64,000 nt of DNA from NCBI GenBank assembly GCA_963970005.1, contig CAXAMN010008591.1, positions 90,864 to 154,863 on the forward strand. Direction: 5' to 3'. A program made the translations under genes and the position numbers. The notes beneath the pieces were generated by a model. It was not told where the DNA came from, searched no databases, and was given only the letters and a program-made list of their open reading frames with translations. Numbering within the stretch: position 1 is the first letter of the stretch; each line of letters opens with the position of its first letter. This document shows positions 32,479-43,689 of the stretch, in pieces. This stretch comes from Durusdinium trenchii. Taxonomy: Eukaryota; Sar; Dinophyceae; Suessiales; Symbiodiniaceae.

Positions 32479-34250
32479 GCTTACCTCCAGACGAAACTTT
32501 CTTCAAGGCGCTCTTGGCGGACAACATAAAATGTCCCACCATTCAACCGTCCAAATAGAAAATGAGTGATAAGTCTCAACACCACATCCAAGGCCAATGA
32601 TTCCGAGATGCCAAGTACCCAGAGATCCGGCTGCCACGACCTCTGGAACCACAGCAGCATGCTGCAGGCTGGGTGTCAAGAGATGTCAAGAGAGTTCAGA
32701 GTTTGCACGCTTCACGACCAAATTCTTGCGAACTAGTCACGAGAATGGTACTGCAAGGCGATGTCCAAGAACCTCGTTCGGGGGATCCAGTCTCTGATCT
32801 GTACTATACTTGCAAACTGCAACGGATCGATGATCTTGAAGGGTGACACCTGCGGTCAACAGGTTCAGCAAACCCAAACCCAAGCGACGCGTGAAAATGT
32901 GTAGGAGATTCAGTATAGATCTCCTTATACTGCTCATTGGGGCAATTCAGAAGCATCTCCTTAGTGACGCTTCATCCTGATAAACAAAAGCAATCAGGAC
33001 TGGTAGGTCACTATACTACGTAGTAAGTATATGTTGGTGTGGTTGGTCCCCCTGAAATGCCCAAGCTTCGCTTCTTTTTGAGATGATGAGGACCGTGCCT
33101 GGTACCCTTGCTTTCTCAGTTCGAAACCGCACCCAGCTGGTGCCCAAGTTGTCTCAAGCATCTCTGTCTGAAATGCCCGGTTGGCCATAATCATCAAAGA
33201 ATATGCAGTCAAACCTCAGCCAGGCTTAAAGCACATTGGGCGGATGAACCTCCAAGGGCGATGCAAGGCTCGTCAGCCCTGGTCTATCAATCCTCATGCC
33301 AAGTGGCGAGCGCAATTGTTACTAGCGCACCAACTAAAGCGAACACCAACATTCATTGGCCCAGTAAATGTATGTATGCTGTATGCGATATGCATGCAAT
33401 TTGAACCCATGCTGGGGACCTCACACGCCCAGGTGGGGTAAGCGCTGTTGCCAAGTGCCAGCGACAATATGCACCTCATGAGATGAGCTGTCATTTCAAT
33501 CATTTGTGGGAGCCACTGCTCTTCATACGCACCCCCAAAACAACTTCAGTCAAACTCAGGAACATCTTCCCAAAAAAACAGACTAGGAATCCAGGATCTT
33601 TGGTCCTGGTTAAACTGGCTGGTAGCCGGGTCCACTAGGTGAGATGCTTTGTTGATTTGGGAGGCGAATCCCACAAAGCCACAAAGCATCCCAGTACAGT
33701 ACCTACCTGGGTGCCCGGACATTGGGCCTTGAGGCAGCCCACTGCTTCAAACGTTCAAGCACCACTTCAGAGCCTTTCGATTGAGAATGCAGGTTTTTCA
33801 AAACAAACCTGGGGCCTTGGGCTGCCTCAAAGACTTTCACTGAATTGAAAGGAGGCACCTAGTTTATACAGTAAGTCCTTGTGGACAAACTGCGTCTCCA
33901 AACAAGCGGCACTCAATGATGGTGTGGGATCGTGGCTGGAAGCGCTGAATGCGGCTGGCGCTGTATCCGCATCCAAAACCAATCTCCAGAACATCACATT
34001 CCTCAGAGTTCTGAGGCCACAAATCGGGCACGCCAAACTCAAATCGCTTGTCAATTTTGAGCTGTGGAGTTGACAAAGGCCACTGTTTTGGCTGCAAGAA
34101 ACACCTCAAAATCACTGATGGGCAAGGTGCACTGGTAATCTGCAATTCATCCACACACTTCTCCACGTAGGGTTTCTCCCATTCCATCATCACCTCGCGC
34201 TTAGGATGTTCGGCTCGAAACAAAATTCCATGGCTTGAGGTGCTGCACAT
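32378..34250 (-). CDS. split SAM-dependent methyltransferase, guanidinoacetate/arginine methyltransferase (GAMT/RMT2) type (gene span)
   Basis: Minus-strand blocks appear in the order expected for the GAMT/RMT2 family: a start region (MMEWEKPYVEKCVDELQI, ~34190-34137); the SAM-binding loop (CDVLEIGFGCGYSASRIQRF and SHTIIEC, ~33990-33900); a helix (SEVVLERLKQWAASRPNV, ~33774-33713); the acidic substrate loop (FDCIFFDDYGQPGISDRD, 33213-33160); and a late block (VDVHPPEHCNYYFRQ-like, ~32470-32385). Human GAMT has the same sequence of features (VLEVGFG, IIEC, FDGILYDTYPL). Family members methylate guanidinoacetate or ribosomal-protein arginine; which applies cannot be told. Exons between 33160 and 32490 are not resolved. 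ATG 34250 is a possible start. Confidence 0.6.
33160..33218 (-). CDS. GAMT/RMT2-like exon with FFDDY loop
   Basis: Encodes RFDCIFFDDYGQPGISDRD. Phe-Asp-x-Ile-x-x-Asp-Asp/Thr-Tyr is the family's conserved substrate-side loop. The frame stops at TGA soon after. Confidence 0.6.
33713..33774 (-). CDS. GAMT/RMT2-like exon, helix after IIEC
   Basis: Encodes GSEVVLERLKQWAASRPNVR, which continues directly from the IIEC of the previous exon, as in the family (acidic residue after IIEC that binds SAM ribose, then a Leu/Trp helix). Confidence 0.55.
33895..34250 (-). CDS. GAMT/RMT2-like exons with SAM-binding loop
   Basis: One open frame holds the WEKPY block and the GFGCGYSA loop. The ~140 bp between them (Pro/Trp/Lys-rich translation) is probably a short in-frame intron starting GTGCACC at about 34134. 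Confidence 0.6.
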
Positions 34251-34519
34251 CTTGCCTGCTGTCCGTCAGCGTCTAACAGCTGCTCCTTGCCCTCGCGGTC
34301 CAAGGAAAAGAAAAGGCCATCTGCCCAATCTTGGAACTCCGCGTTGGACCTGACAAAGTGGCTTTGTCCTCAACAAACCCAAGCATCCAAGCATGCCTAA
34401 CTTGGGGCCAAGAAAAACACAACAACGCGGCGATGGGCTAAAGGCCAGCGTTTTTTTTTTGTTCAACGCTCTCCTCGTGTTTTCTGATGTGTTCACACAG
34501 CAAACATGCCACTGCAAAT

Positions 34520-35760
34520 GATGTGCATTTCATCGACTTCGCACACATCGTCATTGACGCAATGTTGTCACCAGGGGGTGGGAGCGTTGTAGCGATGACC
34601 ATGTTGTGAAAATGAAGACAATGCTATGCGAAATAGCTGAAACTCCGGAATGTTGTGGAGGATGTCAACGTGCACGTGTGCGTGTGTGTCTCCATAGCAT
34701 CATCTTGGAAGCAAGTCCAACCAAATCTCATTATCCTGGCCCCGCCGAATCCCCCCACACACCCTACCCCATGACAACGTCGTGGAAATCACAATATTGT
34801 GAAATCGATGAACATCACTGTTTGGCGGGGTTGGACAAAACATTGCATACAGTGGCAAATTTGCAATGTTAACACATCAGGCCACTGGGGAGAGCGTTGA
34901 AACAGCCGCTCATCCTTGCCCAACCACTCCCAACTACAAAGCTGTGGTGGCACACTGGTGCGTGAAAATGGTGAGCGTTTGTATATACGTAATTCTTGGA
35001 TTGGGGAGCTTTCAGCAAGTTCCCAGCATGCTCGGCCTGTTGGTGCAGGATTCCATTGGTGCCACGGCTTCTGCTTCCCTTTGCCGCATTGCGGCAAACT
35101 CCCCCAAACATTCCCCACTGGCTATGCTGAAGTAGTGCCCATCTCTGATGCACCATCCTCACAAAGATGTTTTTCGTTGCTTCATTAATTGTGCAGCTAT
35201 CATTATGAACGATCGTGAATTGCATTCATCCCAAGCACTAAGGACCCTGAGCAAAAGGTACTGAAGAGATCAGAAGAGTGCGCCAACTCTCATGTGACAG
35301 CCGGTCCTGTGGGGTCAAGTTGGCCTTGCCATCGCTGAGATTGGGTGCACCACTCCACGCGCCCATCCCTCGCAATATGGCCACCTTTGATGGCTCCCAC
35401 GCCCAGCTCAATTCCTTCAAAGCACCTGAGCTGCAGCAGCTCTTGGAAACCGAACAGTGTCCACCAACCTGTATGCTGCATATTTCATGCCTAGCCAGCC
35501 CGGTACAGTATCAATCATAATTGTTCAAGCTGTCAGCTCCCTGCCTGTCATCTGTGGCTTGTCGCCATCGGAACAAATAACAACGATCTCCTGGAATGCT
35601 CACCTGAGCAAGCGTCTGCCAATGCATCGTACTCAAGTGCTGAATCATTTTGTGCACCCCGTTTTCTGATCATTAGGCCACTAGAGGAGCGGCTTCGCCT
35701 TTTGTCAATAAGGCCGTCACAGCCCAAAGTCCAGTGATCTCCTAGGTTCGACGATGATCG
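34520..35760. other. gene-free interval
   Basis: Several short frames on both strands overlap without domain content. Nothing recognised. Confidence 0.4.
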
Positions 35761-35761
35761 A

Positions 35762-37208
35762 TTAGGTTGGAGGCCATCGCTATTAGGTTGGAGGCCATGG
35801 CAAACCATGGCAAATACGTTGGAGGCCATTGCTATAAGGTTGGAGGCCATCGCTATTGGCTATTAGGTTGGAGGCCATTGCTATTAGCTTGGAGGTCATG
35901 GAAAACACGTTGGAGGCCATTGCTTTTAGGTTGGAGGCCATCGCTATTAGGTTGGAGACCATGGCAAATACTTTGGAGGCCATTGCTATAAGGTTGGAGG
36001 CCATCCCTATAGGTTGGAGGCCATGGCAAATACGTTGGAGGCCATCGCTATAAGGTTGGAGGCCATGGCTATTATATAGGTTGGAGGCCATTGCTTTTAG
36101 GTTGGAGGCCATCGCTATCAGGTTGGAGGCCATTGCTTTTAGGTTGGAGTCCATTACTATTAGGTTGGAGGCAACCGCTATTAGGTTAAAGGTCATTGCC
36201 AGTGCTATTCGGTTGGAGGCCATCGCTATTAGGTTGGAGGCCATGGCTTTTGGTTAGAGACAATCACTATTGGGTTGGAGGCCATCGCTATCAGGTTGGA
36301 GGCCATCGCTTTCAGGTTGGTGGCCATCGCTAGTAAGTTGAAGGCCATTGCTATTAGGTTGGAGGCCATCGCAATTAGGTATGCAGGTCATTGCTGTTAG
36401 GTTGAAGGGCATTGCTATTACGTTGGAGGCCGTTCCTATTACGTTGGAGCTCATTGCTATTAGGTTGGAAGCCATTGCTATCAGGTTGGAGGCATCGCTA
36501 TTGGGTTGGAGGCCATTGCTATTAGATTGGAGGCCATCCCTTTTAGGTTGGAGCCAATTGCTATTGGGTTGGAGGCCAACACAATTTTGGAGGCCATCGC
36601 GATAAGGTTGGAGGCCATCGCTAGCAGGTTGGAGACCATCGATATTAGGCCGGACGGAGGCCATTGCTATTGGGTTGGAGGCCGTCGCTATTGGGAGCCA
36701 TTGCTTTTATACGTTGGAGGCCATTACTATTAGGTTGGAGGCCATGGCTATTGGTTGGAGGCCATGGCTATTGGGTAGGAAACCATCGCAATTAGGCTGG
36801 AGGCCATTGCTATTTGGTTGGAGGCCACGCTATCAGGTCGGAGGCCATTGCTATTATATAGGTTGGAGGCCATCGCTATTAGGTTGGAGGCCATCGCTAG
36901 CAGGTTGGAGGCCATTGATATTAGGCCGGAGGCCATTGCTACTAGGTTGGAGAGCATTGCTACTAGGTTGGAGGCCATTGCTATTAGGTTGGAGGCCATT
37001 GCTATTAGGTTACGGTTGCAGGCCAGCGCTGTGCGGGTGGAGGCCATTGCTATTAGGTTGGGGGCCATTGCTTTTAGGTTGACGGCCATCGCCCATTGCT
37101 TGTAGGTTGAGGTTGGAGGCCATCACAAATGGCTTGGAGGCCATCGGTATTAGGGTGGAAGCCATCGCTATTAGTTTGGAGGCCGTTGCTATTAGGTTGG
37201 AGGCTATA
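35762..37208. repeat. 1.45 kb satellite of 21 bp units (GGTTGGAGGCCATCGCTATTA)
   Basis: About 65-70 units of 21 bp with interruptions such as GGTTGGAGGCCATGGCAAATAC. As 21 is divisible by three, both strands stay open: Leu-Glu-Ala-Ile-Ala-Ile-Arg on +, Met-Ala-Ser-Asn-Leu-Ile-Ala on -. A small reverse patch lies at 27055-27150. Frames here end with the array and have no flanking domains, so I call no gene. Confidence 0.9.
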
Positions 37209-37429
37209 TGCGGTTCCGTGTGTCTGTCCACGCGAAGGAAAGCTTCAGCTCAGCAGCTGGAAATGTTGATGCATTCCTTGTCTGTGTGCCAAGTCCCTCG
37301 AGCCTGGGAGACTGTGGGAGGCGATTGTCTTGAAATCAAGGGGCCAGTAGCATGTGGTAACTTGACCTCACCCTGTGCACCTGTGTTTGACAAATGATTT
37401 TAAGACTTGGCAGCCCTGTTGCAAAAAGA

Positions 37430-37492
37430 CTAACCACAAACCACTGTTCCTCCCAGCCTTGCACGCTTCAGAGCTGGCTCGAGATCAGCCAT
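37430..37492 (-). CDS. possible short first exon
   Basis: Minus-strand ATG 37492 opens MADLEPALKRARLGGTVVCG ending at TAG. The basic acidic-led N-terminus looks like a gene start, but no continuation was found before the satellite. Weak. Confidence 0.2.
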   Translation of the reverse strand: MADLEPALKRARLGGTVVCG

Positions 37493-38509
37493 GTGGACGG
37501 AGTGGCGCTCCTCACTCTGAGCTGCTCCAAGCACCCGTGTTTTGATCCAAGCATATCCTAATACCACTTGAAGGTGATGTTGGGGGTTGGATGGATTATG
37601 GATCTCAATGCTCAGTAAAATGGCCAGGGGAAGCAAGAGTGACTGACCTTGGAACACGCACACACACACAAACACACTTGCAGTCTCCTGGACTTGGCCA
37701 GTGGCAATCGCGGCACAAGCAAATGGCTAGGCGGATGAATTCATTCATCAGAAGTAGGTCAAGTGAACCATGCAGCAACGCCTGGATATACTATTTAATG
37801 TTTGGATATGTTTGGGGGGTTCTTTGAAGCTGTGGGCTTTCACTAGCCTTTGATTCTGGGGAGTCTTTGAGTATCCCCCCTTTCCGCGCTGCAGTGCTGG
37901 TTGGACAATTCCCATCCACACCTGACCAGGGCTCCGTGAAGGAGTCGGGGTCTTATCCAGTTCCAAACCAACTGGAATTCCTTAGAGCAAAGATGAGCAA
38001 CATGAGTCTGAGGGTTGCATCGGCAAGTGAGGGAACCAGCCACAATAGCAAAGTCGGGTGAACACTGAAAACGGTGGGGTGCAGGGGCAACACGCTGCAC
38101 GCTCCAAACATGATTATACATGAATGCACAAACCAACGCTCACCTAACATCTGATTTGTTGATATCCTGGAAATTTCATTCCGTCAAACCTTGTGACCCT
38201 TCCTGCATCACTACACCTGACCCATTTGCACTTTATCCAACTTTCAATCAAGCTGCTCAACACACCTCTTGGCGCAGGTGTCGGAACTTGTGGCGTGGTC
38301 GCCTGCGGGGTGGTCGCCTCGGAAGGCTCCTGCAGCGCTTCAACAAGGGCTCCGTCTCTCATTATTGGTTCTGAGAATGACCGGCAGGTTTCGTATGGAA
38401 AATTACTTTACTTCGAGTGATCCTCACCATGACATTTCAATCATTTGTCTTGATGCCATAGTGAGGGGCATGTTGCCATAGTCGTTAGTATTGTAGTTCT
38501 CAATGTTGT

Positions 38510-39315
38510 TTGTGGGTCCTCGGGTTGTGTGCTGTGGTTGTCTGCTGTGTTGTGGTTGTGGTTGTGTGTTTGTGGTTGTGTGTTTATGGTTGTGGTAGTG
38601 GTTGTGATTGTGTGTTTGTAGTTGTGGTTGTGTCTTTGCGATTGTGTGTTTGTAGTTGTGGTTGTGGTTGTGTCTTTGTGATTGTGCGTTTGTAGTTGTG
38701 TTTGTGGTTGTGTGTTTGTGGATGTGTTTGTGTTTGTGGTTGTGTTTGTGGTAGTGGTTGTGATTATGTGTTTGTAGTTGTGGATGTGGTTGTGTCTTTG
38801 TGATTATGTGTTTGTAGTTGTGGTTGTGTCTTTGTGATTGTGTGTTTGTACTTGTGGTTGTGGTTGTGTGTTTGTGGTTGTGTTTGTGGATGTGTTTGTG
38901 GTTGTGTGTTTGTGGTTGTGTGTTTGTGTGTTTGTGGTTGTGTGTTTGTGGTTGAGTGTTTGTGGTTGTGTGTTTGCGGTTGTGTGTTTGTGTGTGTCTG
39001 TGGTTGTGTGTTGTGTGTATGTTTGTGATTGTGTCTTTGTAGTTGTGTTTGTAGTTGTGTGGTTGTGATTGTGTTTGTAGTTGCGTGTTTGTGATTGTGT
39101 TTGTAATTGTGTGTTTGTGGTTGTGTGGTTGTGGTTGTGTGTTTGTCGTTTTGTGTTTGTGGTTATGTGTTTGTGATTGTGTCTTTGTAGTTGTGTTTGT
39201 AGTTGTGTGTTTGTGATTGTGTTTGTGATTGTGAGTTTGTGATTGTGTTTGTGGTTGTGTGTTTGTGGTTGCGCGTTTGCGGTCGTGTGTTTGTGATTGT
39301 GTGTTTGTGGATTTT
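38510..39315. repeat. ~800 bp TGTGTTTGTGGTTG-type array
   Basis: Irregular array of TTGTGGTTGTG, TGTGTTTG and TTGTGATTGTG units on +. Almost no C on the + strand, so strong strand asymmetry. The long minus frame through it is rich in Thr/His/Asn/Lys because of ACAACCACAAACAC and is not a gene. Confidence 0.9.
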
Positions 39316-39336
39316 ATCTGGCAAACTATCTGGTTG

Positions 39337-39532
39337 AGGTCCAGCGGTGCACACTGCGATCGGATCCCTGCGGTTGAGGTCCAGCGGTGCACACTGCGAT
39401 CGGATCCTTGCGGTTGAGGTCCAGGGGTGCACNNNNNNNNNNACTGCGATCGGATCCTTGCGGTTGAGGTCCAGGGGTGCACACTGCGAGGGGATCCTTG
39501 TGGTTGAGGTCCAGGGGTGCACACTACGATCC
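39337..39532. repeat. tandem repeat of ~44 bp units, interrupted by an N gap
   Basis: Units read GGTTGAGGTCCAGSGGTGCA followed by CACTGCGATCGGATCCYTGC. Four to five copies; the gap at 39433-39442 lies within. Confidence 0.85.
39433..39442. other. assembly gap, 10 N
   Basis: Second 10-base N run, again inside a tandem array. Confidence 0.95.
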
Positions 39533-40317
39533 GGAGCTGGCCAGACAAGATCGGCAAAGCAGATTGGCGAGGAAGGAAGCAAGGAAGAAGGAGGAAGGAG
39601 GAGGACGAGGAGGCGGAGGCGGAGGAAGAACAACTGTGATAAAATCTAACAACCCTCACCTGGCAGGTGGGGAAAAAACTTGAGGCCAGGGGGAGGAGGT
39701 CGAAAGCTAGCCGAATCGCACCGGATGTACTAGTTACATAGTCGGCAAAGCATGTCGTGATTACATGTTTTGGGAGAAAGGTTGCTACGTAGACACTTTG
39801 CGCCAAAGAATGTAAATGTGACATCGCCGACTGGCAAGGGTACATTGGAACAACACGGGCGCACTCGTTGGCAGGCACGAAGATACGTGATCGGCAAATC
39901 TGGGGAGTAAATTTACCCCCCGCTTTGGTATGCCTTGAGTCGGAAAAAGGGGTAAGCATTTCTGACATCACACGGACTGTACATACACTAGGGCGTCCGT
40001 AGTGTAGGAGAAGAACGGGTAAAAGGTATATGGAATAGAGTGTCTTGAGGAAATGGCCGGCTTATGGTTATTGCAATTCTGGGGGGTAAATTTACCCACC
40101 CCTTATGTATGCCTTGTGCCGGAAAGAGACTGTGCATACACTAGGGCGTCCGTAGTGTAGGATAAGCACTGGTAAAAGGTATAAGGAGTAGAGTGTCTTG
40201 AGGAAATAGCCGGCTTATGGTTATGGCAAATCTGGGGGGTAAATTTACCCCCCGCTTATGCATGCATTAGGCTAGAAATAGGGTAAAGAACTTGTAGCAG
40301 TGAAGTACAAGGCCTAT

Positions 40318-40505
40318 GCAGCAAGCAGCAGCAGCAGCAGCACCAGCAGTCAGCAGCAGCAAGCAGCAGCAGAAGCAGCAGCAGCAGCAGCGGCGTCGTC
40401 AGCAACAGCAGCAGCGGCACCAAGCCGCAACAAGTAGCAAAGCAGCAGCTACAAAAGCGGCAACCAGCGGCAGCAGCAAACAGCAGCAGCAAGCAGCAGC
40501 AGCAC
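40318..40505. repeat. CAG/CAGCAA microsatellite
   Basis: About 190 bp of CAG-type units with CAA, GCA and CGG changes. Poly-Gln on + and poly-Leu/Ala on - are array translations. No flanking domains. Confidence 0.9.
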
Positions 40506-40576
40506 CGTTTACATCAAGCCACCGTTTACACCCAACCAACCACGTTCACGCGTTCAACCAACCCCCGCTACACGGC

Positions 40577-40720
40577 GCAGCTGGGAGTCGAACCGGGGGA
40601 GGGGGGGGGTTAGCGTGATATATCAAGCTTTAAGGCACACAGCTCATCCCACTACCAATTGCTAAAGCAAAGAAGAACTCAGCTAGCATGCTAGCTTTCG
40701 TGATCAAGCTTTAAGGCACG
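40577..40720 (-). mobile_element. tRNA-derived SINE-like unit, copy 1
   Basis: On the minus strand an A-box-like TAGCAATTGGTAG (40664-40652) is followed about 60 bp downstream by a B-box-like GGTTCGACTCC (40595-40585). These are the internal polymerase III promoter blocks of tRNA genes. The spacer holds a poly-C stretch and the fold is not a functional tRNA cloverleaf. A 16 bp palindrome (AGCTAGCATGCTAGCT) precedes it at 40681-40696. A partial second copy covers 40703-40785. Confidence 0.5.
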
Positions 40721-41989
40721 CAGCTCATTCCACTTCCATTTGCTAAAGCAAAGAAGAACTCAGCTAGCATGCTAGCTTTCGTGATTACCTACCGCTTTTG
40801 TATGCCTTGGGTAGGAAAGAGGGGTGAGCATTTCTGACATCACACGGACTGTACATACACTAGGGCGTCCGTAGTGTAGGATAAACACGGTAAAGGTATA
40901 AGGAGTAGAGTGTCTTGGGGCAATAGCCGGCTTATGGTTATGGCAAATTTGGGGGGTAAATTTACCCCCCGCTTTCGTATGCCTTGGGTTGGAAAGAGGG
41001 GTCAGCATTTCTTGCACCACAAGGACTGTACATACATTAGAGCGTCCATAGTGTAGGATAAGCACTGGTAAAAGGTATAATGAATAGAGTGTCTTCAAGA
41101 AATAGCCGGTAGCAAATTTGGTGGGTATGGATACAATCAACAGTTTTGCCAAACCACACATGTCCAAGACAGTAAATTCAAACACTTTACTCTCAGGTAT
41201 TGAAGATTCATCAACTGACGAGGCGCAAAATGTTATGTGATGCATCCACAAGAAGAAGACGAGCAAATGACCATGCTTCCGACGAAGCTGACCATGCTTT
41301 CGACAAAGCTCGTCAATGAATCCTAAATACAAGCACTAAGAGTGTCTAGATGAAATAGCTGGTTTACTGTTATGGTAAATCTGGAGGGTAAATTTACCCA
41401 CCGCTTTTGTATGCCTTGGGTCGGAAAGAGGGGTGAGCATTTCTGACATCACACGGACTGTACATACACTAGGGCGTCCGTAGTGTAGGATAAACACTGG
41501 TAAAAGGTATAAGGAATATAGTGTCTTGGGGTAATAGCCGGTAGCAAATGTGGCGGGTATGGATACAATCAACAATTTTGCCAAACCACACATGTCCAAG
41601 ACAGTAAATTCAAACTTTGCTCTCAGGTAATGAAGATTCATCAACTGACGAGGCGCAGCCGAAATGCTACGTGATGCATCCACAAGAAAAAACGAGCAAA
41701 TGATCATGCTTCCGACGAAGCTGACCATGCTTCCGACAAAGCTCCTCAATGAATCCTAAATACAAACACTAAATCAGTGGATGCTTTGCAAAAACGCATG
41801 CAAAATCCCATGTGTGTCATCTTGGTTCTCCAATAATTACGTGTGCTTCCGCTACCCAGGATCATCCAAAATTCAAGTGCATGATGTCTTTCACATCCTG
41901 GTTTTGAATGCACACCCCAAAATCAAAAATACCAAACAAAACACCAACAATTTCCAACATGTAACAACACCTCCACTAATGCCAAAACG

Positions 41990-42165
41990 CCTGCAGCTGG
42001 GAGTTGAACCGCGGGGGGGGGGGTCCTTAGCGTGATATATCACGCTAGAGTGGGGGCCAGGGCCCCCCCCCTTAGTGTGATATATCAAGCTTTAAGGCAC
42101 GCAGCTCATTCCACTACCAATTGCTAAAGCAAAGAAGAACTCAGCTAGCATGCTAGCTTTCGTGA
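41990..42165 (-). mobile_element. tRNA-derived SINE-like unit, copy 2
   Basis: Same order as copy 1: palindrome AGCTAGCATGCTAGCT (42142-42157), A-box-like TAGCAATTGGTAG (42124-42112), B-box-like GGTTCAACTCC (42011-42001). The body between the boxes is longer and contains an inverted CCCCCACTC/GGGGG stretch and a TATATCACGCTA duplication. Confidence 0.5.
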
Positions 42166-43270
42166 TATTCAACATTCTTCAACCAAAAACACACACCAAT
42201 GCTCCTTCGCGACGAATCTGACATCACGCAGAGGCGCACGCACCTTTCGAGTTGCACAGAGCTATTTGGCACACACGCTTCCAAACACAATGCAGGCTGC
42301 TTGGACAACCTGACGTTCGCAACTCGTATGTTGCGAGCAAAGCACCAATAAATGTCCAAAAAGCAACTTCGGCATAGGATATTTTCGCTAGAGGTGCATT
42401 TTGGGTTATGTCAACATAAATACAGGACACGAAGAAATGCACTCGTCTCTTGGTGTCTTCTCATCCAGGATTCAGCGCCCATTTGCCCGCTCGCAGAACT
42501 CTCCATTGTTACTAGTGTCAGCTATCAGCCTTGGGACAAAGAAGCTGGGCCCAAGAAGGCTGCGCTGACAAATCAGCAGAATCGCGAGATCAACTCAAAC
42601 GTGCATCTCTGAGCTCAGTGAGAAAGCTCATCCTTTATGTTCCTTGTATATATAAGGTGGGACTCCACATGAATCCAACAAGCCTCCCCTAAACCGTTCC
42701 CAAACCTACCGCAGCTCCCACTTACAGAATACGTTCAACATACCGAACATCTACGCCGAATGGCCGTTTGATGCTGTTTGGGCTTTGCGGGAGTGCAATA
42801 TACCTCGAACGAGGCCACTGCAAAGGACACTTGGAGCTCAGGGCACGATCTCTTAGTGCAAAATGTCGTCCCAGGAAGCTGGATTTGTTTGATGTTTCTT
42901 CGGATGTTTTGTTCTAGCCGACTCAATGTGTATAGCGACACTTTTCTGTTCTTCCGTGATGAGTTGGACATCGGAATACCATCCATGCTTCCTCGGCTCC
43001 CTCGCTCACACTCATAGTTGCCGCTGGCAACTTGCTTCGAGTCTTCCGACCTACTGCCCAGGCAGTCTAGTCAACACATGCCAAAACAACTTGCGGAAGC
43101 AAACCCTGGCCTGCCACACAACTACTCTCCACGAGACTGTCGCTCCTGCACGCACGCGGGAAGCCGTGGGATTATAATATATACAATGCTTTTGCCGCTG
43201 CTGTGAGGTCACCCCTAACATTAGTTGAAAAACAAAAAGAACTTTCATATGCTTTAAGGCCTGAATCCTT
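42166..43270. other. gene-free interval
   Basis: Two weak + frames (42352-42612, 42778-43017) have no domain content. Nothing else seen. Confidence 0.35.
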
Positions 43271-43274
43271 GATT

Positions 43275-43645
43275 AAAAAAAAAATCGAAAAAAAGTCAAC
43301 AAAAAGCCAACTGGAAAAGTCAAAGTCAAAAAAGTCAAATTGAAAAGTCAAAAATAAACAACAAGTCAACCATAGACCACAGATCGAAAAAGTCAAAAAA
43401 CAAGTCAAACAAAAAATCAAAAAATGTCGAAAACAAAATGCAAAAAAAATGTCAAATTCAAAAAACAAATCGAAAAAATATAAAACAAAAACCAGTCAAG
43501 AAAAGTCATCCACTCGAAAAGTCAAAAAAAGCAAATCAAAAAAAGTCGAATCTGGGCAAATTGACTTTTTTTTGACTTTCTGAAACATTCTGATTTGACT
43601 TGTTTTTGACTTTGACTTTTGGGATTGACTTTTTTGACTTGTTTT
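43275..43645. repeat. AAAAAGTCAAA-rich low-complexity tract with an inverted TTTGACTTTTT end
   Basis: About 280 bp of AAAGTCAAA-type units on + is followed at 43558-43645 by TTGACTTTTTTTGAC-type units, the reverse complement. A long imperfect hairpin is possible. Confidence 0.75.
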
Positions 43646-43689
43646 TTAAAATACAGTAGATTGAAAACATGCTCTTTCCAATGAAAGGT

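Larger units (their letters stand above)
39895..41773. repeat. family of ~150 bp repeats with a 20 bp perfect palindrome, plus a ~430 bp tandem duplication
   Basis: Copies start near 39900, 40079, 40230 (partial), 40788, 40950 and 41383. Shared parts: GGGGGGTAAATTTACCCCCC (perfect palindrome at 40232 and 40950, imperfect elsewhere), GTATGCCTTGGGT, GACTGTACATACACTAGG, GCGTCCGTAGTGTAGGATAA and GTGTCTTGAGGAAATAGCCG. A second level exists: 41129 and 41561 lie in two ~430 bp units that share the rest of the sequence (ACCATGCTTCCGACGAAGCT and so on). Minus frames through it are repeat translations. Confidence 0.8.

Noticed and set aside
35767..37105. Several 70-150 codon frames on both strands
   Set aside because: All are translations of the 21 bp satellite; period divisible by three explains the lack of stops.
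38424..39971. 515-codon minus-strand frame rich in Thr, His, Asn and Lys
   Set aside because: It translates the TGTGTTTG array and runs across an N gap; no domain lies outside the repeat.
40256..40618. Poly-Gln/Ala and poly-Leu frames
   Set aside because: CAG-array translations.
40577..40664. Functional tRNA gene
   Set aside because: Box-like blocks are present but the spacing and poly-C insert do not allow a normal cloverleaf.
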